NCBI GenBank assembly: GCA_024291935.2
Contig: CM044307.1
Span: 95,609,461 to 95,673,460, forward strand
Reading direction: 5' to 3'
Length of the DNA stretch: 64,000 bases
Source of the DNA: Okapia johnstoni
Lineage: Eukaryota; Chordata; Mammalia; Artiodactyla; Giraffidae
The notes under the pieces were generated by a model. That model saw only the letters and a list, made by a program, of their open reading frames with translations. It had not been told where the DNA came from and ran no database searches. A program made the translations under genes and the position numbers. Positions 45,179 through 55,831 of this stretch are shown in pieces; the stretch's first letter is position 1; every line of letters begins with the position of its first letter.

Positions 45179-46834
45179 ATAACTTTTTTATTTTTTTATT
45201 TCCTCATTGTATTGTCTTTCTTTTTAAGAACCTTTCATCATATTGTCATTTTTCAGTGACACAAAAAAGCAAGTTGAAGTGAAAATAATATCTCAGACTA
45301 GCAAACTCCTAAATATTGTATTTTTGATGTTTATTATTATTTTAATGATCATATATGAGCAATTTTTTTTTACTTTGCTATTTTATAAGTAATTCATTCT
45401 GTTTTTAATCAAAATGTACAATTCATTTACAACTCTGTTCTTCTGACTTTCATGCTTAGGTTCTGACTGTTTCAGACAATGCTTAATTTTGTTTTGTTTT
45501 GTTTTTTATCTATTTAGAGTGGTCATTTAGCTCAGTAATAACCTGACAATTCCATTGTGCTTGGAAGCAGTTTTCATTCCCATATCCTTCAAATTCCTGA
45601 ACCATCATTCCAACAAGGATTTTTCCTCTACCAGATTATTTTCCAAGTTCACCAGGGCAAAATCTTCAGCAGTTGGACAGCCATCTTATATTAGGCATGA
45701 TTTCACCCCATATTCCACTCAAGATAGGGCCCCTTTGCCATTCCCCAAACACTATTTTACTATCTATTTTATTGGACCACTCCTAACATCACTTGTACCT
45801 GTTTCAATCCTCTATAAACTAGACGTGAAGATACCAGAAATTTTTACTGTGGAAAATTGTGAAGAATCAAAGGATGGGAGCTGAAGTAGGCAAGGAGAAC
45901 TTTAGACCATGATTCAGGTCTGGTAGATACAAAAATAGAGAGGAAAGTAAGAACTGGATAAGAATCTCAGTCATAAACACTCATAAATATATTTCCAGGC
46001 AAACAGCAGTATTTTCAAGTTATCCAAAACATTGACAATAAAAAAAATAAGGAATTCAAAAATTTTTCAAATTGCGTGTATTTTCCTAAATCACCATTTA
46101 AAAATCACTTTCCTGACCATTATTATAAGTCATCTATCAAAGACCAATCCAGAGTAAGAAGTTGTCTTCTTCTACGGAATACAATGGCACATTTTATTCT
46201 CAGTAGAACAGATCTTCTGGGAACAATGACACTGATGGGGGATCTAGTTACTTGAAAGAATGGCATAAACAAAAGCAGCATAAAGACTATTCATTTATTT
46301 AGAAACATTTCAAAGTACAGACATAAAAACACTATTGACATCACCAGAAATCAAAAAGTTTCATAAGAAACAAATCGTAGAGAGGTTTCATAATATAATT
46401 CTTGTCGTCCTCTTTTATGTAGGCAAAAGTAGTTAGTCCCACTGAAAAATTCAGTTAGATTCCTTTAACACGGTGTACTTTCTAGTGCTGCAAGTAACAA
46501 CGTTATAAATTTCAGCATCTACCAAAGAACGTCTTTATTTTCAAGTTGAGACAACATCATATACCATGATTTATGAAGTTAAATAAAAGAACTGTTCTTT
46601 TATGAAAATGTTTCCAATTTCATAAGAGAATTGCTACTATTATAATTTATTTCCTAGTAGTAAGATTGCTGTCACAAGTTATTCAAACACGCTTTCCTTA
46701 AATATGTTGTTTTTATCCTTTGGCATTTAGGAATATAAGATGTTCCCATAACCAACACTTGAATATGTTAGCAGCACTGGCTATTAATTACATTGCCTAT
46801 AATGTATGTTTAGAATTCAAATTCTGGAGAATGA
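45179..46834. other. Repeat-poor AT-rich sequence
   Basis: About 1.65 kb, with only a TTTTG run (45489-45508). A 109-codon plus frame at 45555-45884 has no recognisable domain or codon bias that I could judge. I treat it as chance. Confidence 0.45.
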
Positions 46835-46879
46835 TGGACCAGGAGAGAATTAGTATTTATTGAAAGCTAACTTTAAGTC
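46835..46879 (-). mobile_element. MIR fragment, left part, split by BovB
   Basis: 'attagtatttattgaaagct' (46849-46868) followed by the target repeat aactttaagtc (46869-46879). The MIR continues after 47964. Confidence 0.55.
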
Positions 46880-47940
46880 GACTATGCCAAAGCCTTTGAC
46901 TGTGTGGATCACAATAAACTGTGGAAAATTCTGAAAGAGATGGGAATACCAGACCATCTGACCTGTCCCTTGAGAAACCTGTATGCAGGTCAGGAAGCAA
47001 CAGTTAGAACTGGACATGGAACAACAGACTGGTTCCAAATAGGAAAAGGAGTATGTCAAGGCTCTATATTGTCACCCTGCTTATTTAACTTCTATGCAGA
47101 GTACATCATGAGAAACGCTGGGCTGGAAGAAACACAAGCTGGAATCAAGATTGCCAGGAGAAATATCAATAACCTCAGATATGTGGATGACACCACCCTT
47201 ATGGCAGAAAGTGAAGAAGAACTAAAGAGCCTCTTGATGAAGGTGAAAGAGGAGAGTGAAAAAGTTGGCTTAAAGCTCAACTTTCAGAAAACTAAGATCA
47301 TGGCATCTGGTCCCATCACTTCATGGGAAATAGATGGGGAAACAGTGGAAACGGTGTCAGACTTTATTTTTTGGGGCTCCAGAATCACTACTGATGGTGA
47401 TTGCAGCTATGAAATTAAAAGACGCTTACTCCTTGGAAGGAAGGTTATGGCCAACCTAGATAGCATATTTAAAAGCAGAGACATTACTTTGCCAACAAAA
47501 GTCCATCTAGTCAAGGCTATGGTTTTTCCAGTGGTCATGTATGGATGTGAGAGTTGGACGGTGAAGAAAGCTGAGTGCCGAAGAATTGATGCTTTTGAAC
47601 TGTGGTGTTGGAGAAGACTCTTGAGAGTCCCTTGGACTTCAAGGAAATCCAATTAATCCATCCTAAAAGAGATCATTCCTGGGTGTTCATTGGAAGGACT
47701 GACGTTGAAGCTGAAACTCCAATACTTTGGCCACCTCATGCGAAGGGTTGATTCATTGGAAAAGACCCTAATGCTGGGTAGGATTGGGGGCGGGAGGAGA
47801 AGGGGACGACAGAGGATGAAATGGTTGGATGGCATCACCGACTCAATGGACATGGGTTTGGGTAGACTCCGGGAGTTGGTGATGGACAGAGAGGCCTGGC
47901 GTGCTGCAATTCATGGGGTCGCAAAGAGTCGGACATGACT
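46880..47940 (+). pseudogene. BovB RT C-terminal half with one stop and a YVDD box
   Basis: From motif A onward a single frame stays open for about 350 codons, except for one stop at 47654-47656. Sister copies have a glutamine there (NQSIL). Motif B is GKGVCQGSILSPCLFN. The catalytic box reads YVDD (47180-47191) instead of YADD. The frame after the stop continues [20 protein letters not shown] and [14 protein letters not shown] in the same phase. The N-terminal RT fingers and the whole endonuclease are missing by 5' truncation. It cannot be active, but the open frame marks a young copy. Confidence 0.9.
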
Positions 47941-47964
47941 GAGCGACTGAAATGAACTGAACTG
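46880..47964 (+). mobile_element. BovB LINE, 5'-truncated, young-looking
   Basis: Sense copy from RT motif A ('gactatgccaaagcctttga', 46880-46899) to the 'gaactgaactga' tail, 1,085 bp. An exact 11-bp target repeat, aactttaagtc, lies at 46869-46879 and 47965-47975. Low divergence and one nearly open frame suggest a recent insertion. Confidence 0.95.
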
Positions 47965-48110
47965 AACTTTAAGTCAGGAACTGTGATAAACATTCTGTGT
48001 ACAACTTCCTATGAAATCTTTAGAGCTGGATGAAATATGCATTATCCATATTTTAAAGATGAGGAAACTAGTGACTCAGAGAGCCTGGGGAGTGGGTAAA
48101 GCCCAATGGT
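47965..48110 (-). mobile_element. MIR fragment, right part
   Basis: Resumes with 'aactttaagtcaggaactgt', then 'cattatccatattttaaaga' and 'tgaggaaactagtgactcag', the reverse MIR core. Continuous with 46835-46879 once the BovB and one target repeat are removed. Confidence 0.75.
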
Positions 48111-48195
48111 TACTTACTGACCAGGCTGGGACTAGTGACTCAGAGAGCCTGGGGAAGTGGGTCAGGTCCAATGACTACTTACTGGCCGGCCTGGG
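48067..48195. repeat. 64-bp tandem duplication
   Basis: Unit 1 is 48067-48130 and unit 2 is 48131-48195. Both start 'actagtgactcagagagcct' and end with 'ccaggctggg' / 'ccggcctggg'. About seven differences plus one 1-bp indel. It duplicates part of the MIR core. Confidence 0.93.
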
Positions 48196-48321
48196 ACCGT
48201 GCCACATCCCAGGGTGCAGTTTTGCAACAAAACACATATGTATTGTTACTCCAGATCCTAATTATAAAATACTACTTCATCTTACTAAATTAGACATTAA
48301 TTGACAATACTACACTTAAAT

Positions 48322-48532
48322 GACTTCCCTGGTGGCTCAGAAGGTAAAGAAACTGCCTGCAATGTCGTTCAATCCCTGGATTGGGAAGATCCCCTGGAGA
48401 AGGGAATGGTAACCCACTCCAGTATTTTTGCCTGGAGAATCCCATGGACAGAGAAGCCTGGGGCACTACAGTCACTGGGGTTGCAAAGAGTCAGATACGA
48501 CTGAGCAACTAACACTTCCACTTTCTTTTCAT
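48322..48532 (+). mobile_element. Bov-tA SINE
   Basis: Head 'acttccctggtggctcagaa' (48324-48343) with a short deletion around the B box ('aatgtcgttcaatccctgga'), followed by Bov-A body and a pyrimidine-rich tail. An 8-bp flank, acttaaat, occurs at 48314-48321 and 48533-48540. Confidence 0.9.
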
Positions 48533-48540
48533 ACTTAAAT

Positions 48541-49229
48541 ATATGTTAGATAATGTTAAGACTATAAATAGGGTTATACAGCAGGGTCCTTATCTTCAAA
48601 GAACATACTTCTTATATATCAATTCACAGTAGAGATAATTTGCAAAGTTGCTACCAAGAAGACCTCTGGATATATTTAAATCTATAAGACCCTAAGCTGT
48701 GCTGTCATAGGTGGTATTACTGATCCTATCATGTGTGGTTTTAGCTAAGTTTATGCTTACATGTAGAGATTCCTTGATAATTATATAGAAGAAAGCTCTG
48801 CTTCAGTTGTCATGTAAGCAAAGAAGGGAGAAACACTAACAGAGAAACCAACAATTATGCAAAAGAAAATCCAGATAATATTCTATGTTAATGCATTCAC
48901 ATGCCTGCCATGTATCTGTCAAAATAATGTCAACATGCTTTCATGTGCATCATTATATTGAGCTGTACAGTGCAAATCTTAATATCTTCATTGTAAAGTA
49001 CCAAATCATCCAAAGTTAAATAATTCACCTACCCAATCTTAATATATTAGTAAAATTTATAGTAAACATATATACTTATAGACATGTGTTTTGGGTTTTT
49101 TGGGGTTTTTTTTGTAGAAAGTCTGTTGTTAAATGTTTACCAGTACACCGATGATTTTAACTGTTGGAATTCTCTAGAGTTCCCATTTACATCTATTTCT
49201 TTCTTTTTGTATTCACTTTCTATATGTAG
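48541..49229. other. Unassigned AT-rich sequence
   Basis: A TG-rich run at 49092-49114 ('gttttttggggttttttttg'). Nothing else recognised. Confidence 0.45.
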
Positions 49230-49358
49230 TATATCCACTTCCCTGAATTCAAGAGATCCTGGATTCGATCCCTAGGTTGGGAAGACCCCCTGCAGAACAG
49301 AGAAGCCTGATGGGCTACAGTCCATGGGGTCACAAAGAGTGACACAACTGAGCAACTA

Positions 49359-49360
<2 letters not shown>
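49230..49360 (+). mobile_element. Bov-tA SINE, internally deleted
   Basis: Short head 'ccacttccctgaattcaaga', 'ggattcgatccctaggttgg', then a deletion of most of the middle body, rejoining at 'cagagaagcctgatgggcta'. It ends 'gagcaactaag', fused to a CA array. Confidence 0.88.

Positions 49361-49411
<51 letters not shown>
49361..49411. repeat. (CA)25 microsatellite at a SINE 3' end
   Basis: 51 bp of uninterrupted CA starting exactly at the Bov-tA terminal 'cacaca'. Confidence 0.97.
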
Positions 49412-49414
<3 letters not shown>

Positions 49415-49807
49415 TGTCAGGATTTTTTAATTGAAAAATCACTTAGAAAATTTTATCTGATATTTCTCTCCCATACCTCTGAAATATTAGCTATTGACTA
49501 CCCTCTATGGCTGGGAAAAATAGCTAATTAGGTTTCAGTTTACAATGATAATATTAGAAATAAAATTAGTTTCAATCTTAGGTGCTAGTGACCTTGAAGC
49601 TACTTCTATATACTAAAATTTGGTAAATATCTCAGCACTCAAACATAGTCATGTGGCCATGCAAGGAAGTGTTTTCTGAAAAAGTTTATAATTAATCACA
49701 ATAATAAAAGCATCATGATGTCAGCAGTTAAGAATTTGGAAAAGAAAGAAAATGAGGCACAAAACATTTGAGAATAGATAAAATATAAATTGCCTGAGTA
49801 ATCTGCA
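49412..49807. other. Unassigned AT-rich sequence
   Basis: Nothing recognised. Confidence 0.45.
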
Positions 49808-50270
49808 GGCTTCCCAGGTGACTCAGTGGTAAAGAATTTACCAGCCAATGCCTGGAAAATCCCATGGACAGAGGAGCCTGATAGGCTACAGCCCATGGGG
49901 TCGCAGGGAGTCGGACACGACTGAGCGACTTCACTCCACTCACTTCACTCACTTCATACTTTATCACTGGAGAAGGAACTGGCAACCCACTCCAATATTC
50001 TTGCCTGGAGAGTCCCATGGACTGAGGAGCCTGGCAGGCCATGGTCCATGGGGTCACAGAGAGTTGGACATGACTGAAGTGACTGAGCAATGCAAGAGAC
50101 CCAAGAGATGCAGATTTGATCCCTGGGTTGGGAAGATCCCCTAGAGAAGGAAATGGCAACCCACTCCAGTATTCCTGCCTGGAAAATCCCATGGCCAGAG
50201 GAGCCTGGCGGGCTACAGTTCTTGGCGTCGCAAAACAGTCAGACACAACTTAGTGACTAAGCAGCAACAA
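49808..50270 (+). mobile_element. Composite of sense Bov-tA / Bov-A units
   Basis: Three Bov-A bodies in the same direction: 49850-49945, 49970-50090 and 50140-50265. A tRNA head lies at 49809-49848, and a second partial head lies inside, at 50093-50140 ('gatttgatccctgggttggg'). The middle unit is linked to the first by 'tcactcacttcactcacttc', as in Bov-A2. It looks like a Bov-A2-type unit joined to, or inserted into, a Bov-tA. Confidence 0.85.
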
Positions 50271-51184
50271 AAGTGGAAAAGTCAACACTAAAATTCAGAT
50301 TATTTAAATTCCCACTCTGATTTTTTTAAACAAATTAGATGCATTTGATCTAAAGTGTTTTTAAGTTCTTTCAGGATACAACTATAATGAAAGAGTCCAA
50401 TTACATTACTGCTTCAAAAATTAATTATATACCTTACAAAAGACCAGGAATATTAGCCCTATTTTATTATTCTGGCTATCTGTTGCTGATTAACAAAGTG
50501 ACACAGAACTAATGGCATAAATAAATGCCTTTATTATATTCCAGACTTCATGGATCAGGAATTTAGACAGGCCACACAGGAGTAGTTTGTCTATAATTTG
50601 CAATGTTTGAAGTCTTAGGCAGAAAGACTCAAAAACTGGAGACAGGAGTCATCTGTATTAGTCTTCACACGCATGCCTGCTGCCTGATGCTATCTGCTGG
50701 CTGGGATCTCTATTGAGGCTGATGACCAGAGAAGCTCCAGGTCCCCCTCCATGTGGTTGAGGCTTCATGGCAGCATGATGATGGAGTGGCAGGAGCAAGT
50801 ACCTCAAGATGACCAGGCAGCTGTTATATCATCTTTAATGACCTTTGCTTGGTCACTGCCACTTTAGGCACAGGTTACTCATATTCAGATCGGGACAATG
50901 TCACCCCCACCTCTCATGGAGAGAATGTTATCATCTTATTGCAACAACTGTGTCTGGGAAGACAGATCAAGCTGTAAATACCTTGAGAAGTACACGCTTC
51001 TCTATTTGCCTGCAAAAGAAAAATCAAGGAACCAAACAATGCACTTTCAGGTAGTATTTCAAGGTCAATAAATGTGTATAAAATGAACATTAAATGGATT
51101 GCACTTTGTTTTTTAAATTTTTAACTGATTAGTTTTAGAGATCAGTCCAAAAACAAAAAACAAATAAACCTATAATAAACTCTA
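50271..51184. other. Unassigned sequence, possibly an old LTR or DNA repeat
   Basis: 50470-50975 is less AT-rich. It contains 'ggctatctgttgctgattaa' (50474-50493) and 'ctggctgggatctctattga' (50698-50717), resembling an old common mammalian repeat I cannot name. No coding frame is recognised. Confidence 0.35.
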
Positions 51185-51405
51185 GAGGCAACGTCCCATA
51201 GTGGGGAAGGGTGTGGACTCTGTTGCTGTCCTCTGGTCCTGGTGCCAACACTCACTATCTATGTTGCCTCAGGCTAGCTATCCTCTCTAGGTCTGTTTCC
51301 TCCTCAATTGTGATAATGTCTGATAACTTGTTATGGGGATTCAATTAATTAATTGTGTATAGAATAGTGCCTGAAACATCATAAGCACTATCATCTAGAA
51401 AATTA
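51185..51405 (+). mobile_element. MIR SINE
   Basis: 'tctgtttcctcctcaattgt' (51292-51311), 'taatgtctgataacttgtta' and 'agtgcctgaaacatcataag' give a nearly complete sense MIR. Confidence 0.8.
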
Positions 51406-52479
51406 AAAACTATACCTCCAAATTCAGGCAGCAAAAACACTGACAAATCGTGTTTGTATTTTTAATCTCATACACAAATTTTTTTATTTTCTGTCTGAAA
51501 ATCACTTTCCAGTAGAGCAAACGGGGCATCCTGATCTGGCAAAGCTGTCATTTTAATAAATTCCACCAAGACCTTCCTAAAGCAGATGTATTGTAGCTAA
51601 TGAGTTAGCTATAACAATTCCAGGGATAGAAAGCATAGAGATAGTTAAACAGAGTGTCATTATGTCTAGCCTGATTCTCTGATAAAGTTCATAAGTATGC
51701 ATGGAGAGGTAAGAGGAGATCATCTATTTATTCTCCTCTAAGGGAGTGACAAGAATTCCTCTACTGGTGAATCTGCAATTAAAATTTTCTCTATCCCAGG
51801 CACAAATATTCAGCTTTATCTGCTGTCTGCACTCTGTCCATTACATAAACCTTACAGAAATAAATAATATTCCCTTGTGCCACCATTTCTGCCACATAAA
51901 TAGTCATTTTAAATGGCAAGAGATTAAGAAACCATGGAACGGTGAGTTTTCTGATATTTCCAGCATAAATAAATAGCAGTAAGAAAAATTCACTTCTATC
52001 AAAGGAATGGTATCAGCAATCCTGCCTAAATTGAGAGCAATACTATCCATGGAACTATACTCAACTATTACATAATATGGTCTAGATTCAAAATCCTACC
52101 AACTAATATTTGGTGCAAACATTTACTGTCAAAGGAAAAAAGAAGGGTCTTCATCTAAATTATATACAAAAATGAGACTGAGACAGAGCCACAAGGCAGA
52201 CAACAATATTTTTGAAAAATTTTGTTCTTTATGGACTCAAACATGCAGCAACCAGTAAAAAGAAAATAGTTTTTAACAAAAATGTTTATATACACTTTCA
52301 AAAAATTCTCATCCTTTAAGCGATAAATGACGGATATATAATGAGCCAAGCACCAACAAGAAATAGAAAATAATGAACAAAAATTGAAATGATCTCTACC
52401 TTCATGGAGCACATAGTTTGCTGAGAAAGGAACTTAAGTAATCAAATCATCACGTAATGACTCAAACCACTGATGTGGA
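51406..52479. other. Repeat-poor AT-rich sequence
   Basis: Nothing firmly recognised. 52320-52440 has a faint 'gagccaagcaccaacaa' ... 'ctctaccttcatggagcaca' pattern, like the start of the ancient repeat at 4150. Confidence 0.45.
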
Positions 52480-54113
52480 TGGAGAAACATAAATATCATA
52501 TGATATTGCTTATATATATAATAGGGGACTGGGATGTAAAAGTAGGAAATCATGAAACACCTGGGGTAACAGAGAAATTTGGCCTTGGAGTACAGAATGA
52601 AGCAGGACAAAGGCTAATAGAGTATTGCCAAGAGAAGGCACTGGTCATAGCAAACACCCTCTTCCAACAACACAAGAGAAGACTCTACACATGGACATCA
52701 CCAGATGGTCAACACAGAAATCAGATTGATTATATTCTTTGCAGCCAAAGATGGAGAAGCTCTACACAGTCAGCAAAAACAAGACTGGGAGTGGACTGTG
52801 GCTCAGATCCTGAACTCCTTATTGCCAAATTCAGATTTAAATTGAAGAAAGTAGGGAAAAACACTAGACCATTCAGGTATGACCTAAATCAAATCCCTTA
52901 TGATTATACAGTGGAAGTGAGAAATAGGTTTAAGGGACTAGATCTGATAGACAGAGTACCTGAAGAACTATGGACAGAGGTTCGTGATATTGTACAGGAG
53001 ACAGGGATCAAGACCATCCCCAAGAAAAAGAAATGCAAAAAAGCAAAATGGCTGTCGGAGGAGGCCTTACAAATAGCTGTGAAAAGAAGGGAAGCAAAAA
53101 ACAAAGGAGAAAAGGAAAGATATTCCCATCTGAATGCAGAGTTCCAAAGAATAGCAAGGAGAGATAAGAAAGCCTTCCTCAGCGATCAATGCAAAGAAAT
53201 AGAGGAAAACAACAGAATGGGAAAAACTAGAGATCTCTTCAAGAAAATTAGAGAAATCAAGGGAACATTTCATGCAAAGATGGGCTTGATAAAGGACAGA
53301 AATGGTATGGACCTAACAGAAGCAGAAGATACTAAGAAGAGGTGGCAAGAATACACAGAAGAACTGTACAAAAAAGATCTTCACGACCCAGATAATCAAG
53401 ATGGTGTGATCACTCACCTAGAGCTAGACATCCTGGAATGTGAAGTCAAGTGGGCCTTAGAAAGCATCACTACGAACAAAGTGAGTGGAGGTGATGGAAT
53501 TCCAGCTGAGCTATTTCAAATCCTGAAAGATAATGCTGTGAAAGTGCTGCACTCAATATGCCAGCAAATCTGGAAAACTCAGCAGTGGCCACAGGAATGG
53601 AAAAGGTCAGTTTTCATTCCAATCCCAAAGAAATGCAATGCCAAAGAATGTTCAAACTACCACACAATTGCACTCATCTCACACGCTAGTAAAGTAATGC
53701 TCAAAATTCTCCAAGCCAGGCTTCAGCAATACGTGAACCATGAACTTCCAGATGTTCAAGCTGGTTTTAGAAAAGGCAGAGGAACAAGAGATCAAATTGC
53801 CAACATCTGCTGGATCATCGAAAAAGCAAGAGAGTTCCAGAAAAACATCTATTTCTGCTTTATTGACTATGCCAAAGCCTTTGACTGTGTGGATCACAAT
53901 AAACTGTGGAAAATTCTGAAAGAGATGGGAATACCAGGCCATCTGACCTGCCTCTTGAGAAACCTGTATGCAGGTCAAAAAGCAACAGTTAGAACTGGAC
54001 ATGGAACAACAGATTGGTTCCAAATAGGAAAAGGAGTCCGTCAGGGCTGTATATTGTCACCCTGCTTATTTAACTTACATGCAGAATACATCATGAGAAA
54101 CGCTGGGCTGTAA
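52473..54113 (+). pseudogene. BovB endonuclease-RT polyprotein, 546-codon open frame
   Basis: The longest open frame in the window. Residues 1-17 come from the L1 flank, so the start is fortuitous. BovB begins at GDWDVKVG (about residue 18), an endonuclease motif. QIDYILCSQRW follows. The SDH catalytic motif reads SDP (proline codon at 52809-52811). The charged linker comes next (PKKKKCKKAKWLSEEALQ...). The RT has VQAGFRKGRGTRDQ, motif A FIDYAKAFDCVDH and motif B GVRQGCILSPCLFN. It stops at 54111-54113, where a GAA codon of sister copies became TAA. This is 51 bases before the YADD codons (54165-54176). A 1-bp loss near 54241 adds a frameshift. Not functional. Confidence 0.92.
52480..52517 (+). 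mobile_element. L1 3' UTR, left part, interrupted by BovB
   Basis: 'atcatatgatattgcttata' (52495-52514) is the L1 3' end motif seen at 14135 and 42190. The same L1 resumes at 54950. Confidence 0.85.
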
Positions 54114-54949
54114 GAAGCACAAGCTGGAATCAAGATTGCCGGGAGAAATATCAATAACTTCAGATATGCAGATGACACCACCCTTATGGGAGAAAGTGAA
54201 AAGGAACCAAAAAGACTCTTGATGAAAGTAAGAGAGGAGAGTGACAAGTTGGCTTAAAGCTCAACATTCAGAAAACTAAGATCATGGCATCTGGTCCCAT
54301 CACTTCATGGCAAATAGATGGGGAAACAGTGGAAACAGTGGCTGACTTTATTTTTCTGGGCTCCAAAATCACTGCTGATGGTGATTGCAGCCATGAAATT
54401 AAAAGACGCTTACTCCTTGGAAAGAAAATTATTACCAACCTAGATAGCATATTAAAAAGCAGAGACATTGCTTTGCCAACAAAGGTCCATCTAGTCAAGG
54501 CTATGGTTTTTCCAGTAGTCATGTATGGATGTGAGAGTTGGACAGTGAAGAAAGCTGAGCACTGAAGAATTGATGCTTTTGAACTGTGGTGTTGGAGAAG
54601 ACTCTTGAGAGTCCCTTGGACTGCAAGGAGATCCAACCAGTCCATCCTAAAGGAGATCAGTCCTGGGTGATCATTGGAAGGACTGATGCTGAAGTTGAAA
54701 CTCCAACACTTTGGCCACCTGATGGGAAGAGTGACTCATTGGAAAAGACCCTGATGCTAGGAAGGATTAGGGGCAGGAGGAGAACGGGATGACAGAGGAT
54801 GAGATGTTTGGATGGCATCACTGACTCGATGGAGATGGGTTTGGGTAGACTCCGGGAGTTGGTGATGGACAGGGAGGCCTGGTGTGCTGCCGTTCATAGG
54901 GTCACAAAGAGTCAGACAAGACTTAGCAACTGAAATGAACTGAAATGAT
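52518..54949 (+). mobile_element. BovB LINE, 2.4 kb, nested in L1
   Basis: Sense copy starting inside the endonuclease domain (GDWDVKVG) and complete to the 3' tail 'aactgaaatgaactgaaatg'. A 13-bp target repeat, attgcttatatat, lies at 52505-52517 and 54950-54962. 5' truncation removed the 5' UTR and the first endonuclease motifs. Confidence 0.95.
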
Positions 54950-55510
54950 TGCTTATATATGGAATCTTTTAAAAAGTGCTGCAAATGAGTTAAAAAAACA
55001 GAAAGAGAGTTACAGATATGTAAAATAAATTTATATTTACTGGGGGATATAGAGGGAATAAACTGGAAGTTAGCAATTGACATGTACACACTACTATATA
55101 TAAAATGTGTGGGTGTATGTGTGTGTATGTGTGTTTAGTCATGTCCACTCTTTGCAACCCCATGGACTCTAACCCACCAGGCTCCTCTGTCCATGGAATT
55201 TTCCAGGCAAGAATACTGGAGTGGGTTGCCATTTCCTATTTCAGGTATCTTCCTGACCCAGGGAGAAAACCCACATCTCTTGTGTCTCCTGTCTTAGCAG
55301 GCAGATTCTTTTCCACTGTGCCAGAGTAGGTAACTAATAAGGACTTACTGTACAGCACAGGTAACTCAGCTCAACACTCTGTAATGGCCTATATGGGAAC
55401 AGAATCTAAAACAGAGTAGATATATGTATAATTGAACCACTTTTCTATACCTGAAACTAACACAGCATTGAAAATCAACTCTACAACAATAAAAATTATA
55501 AAAAATAAAT
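54950..55510 (+). mobile_element. L1 3' UTR, right part
   Basis: Resumes with 'attgcttatatatggaatct', then 'ttgacatgtacacactacta'. It is interrupted by a Bov-tA (55105-55326). It continues 'ctgaaactaacacagcattg' (55451-55470) to an A-rich end. Confidence 0.9.
55105..55326 (-). mobile_element. Bov-tA SINE nested in L1
   Basis: Antisense body ('caccaggctcctctgtccat', 55176-55195) and head ending at 'ttttccactgtgccaga'. The left end passes through a TG-rich stretch (55109-55134), the antisense of the CA-rich SINE terminus. Confidence 0.92.
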
Positions 55511-55786
55511 TAAAGAAATTAATAGTGGAGTGTGCTCTAGTGAGGGACACTAGGGAAATAAATAAAAAATAGCTTGAGCAATAGGATATGGAAACCTGGC
55601 TTTCTCCAACAGAGCAAAGGGCATGATCAAAAGCCCCAGGAGTGGAGGCAGGTGAGTGTGCTGAGAAGCCAAGATTGCCAGAGTGCAAGGACTTACTAGA
55701 AGGGGATGTGTTGGGCCGACTGAGATTGATGGGAAGGTGGAATTAGAGTCTGATGATAGTTGTTATTTATATAATTTTCACAATGC
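55511..55786. other. Unassigned sequence
   Basis: Nothing recognised. Confidence 0.45.
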
Positions 55787-55831
55787 AACTAAATATTTCT
55801 TAGATGATGGTGAACTCTGCAATGCTTTTGA

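Noticed and set aside
45555..45884. 109-codon plus-strand frame
   Set aside because: No recognisable motif or neighbours. Frames of this length occur by chance in 64 kb on six frames.
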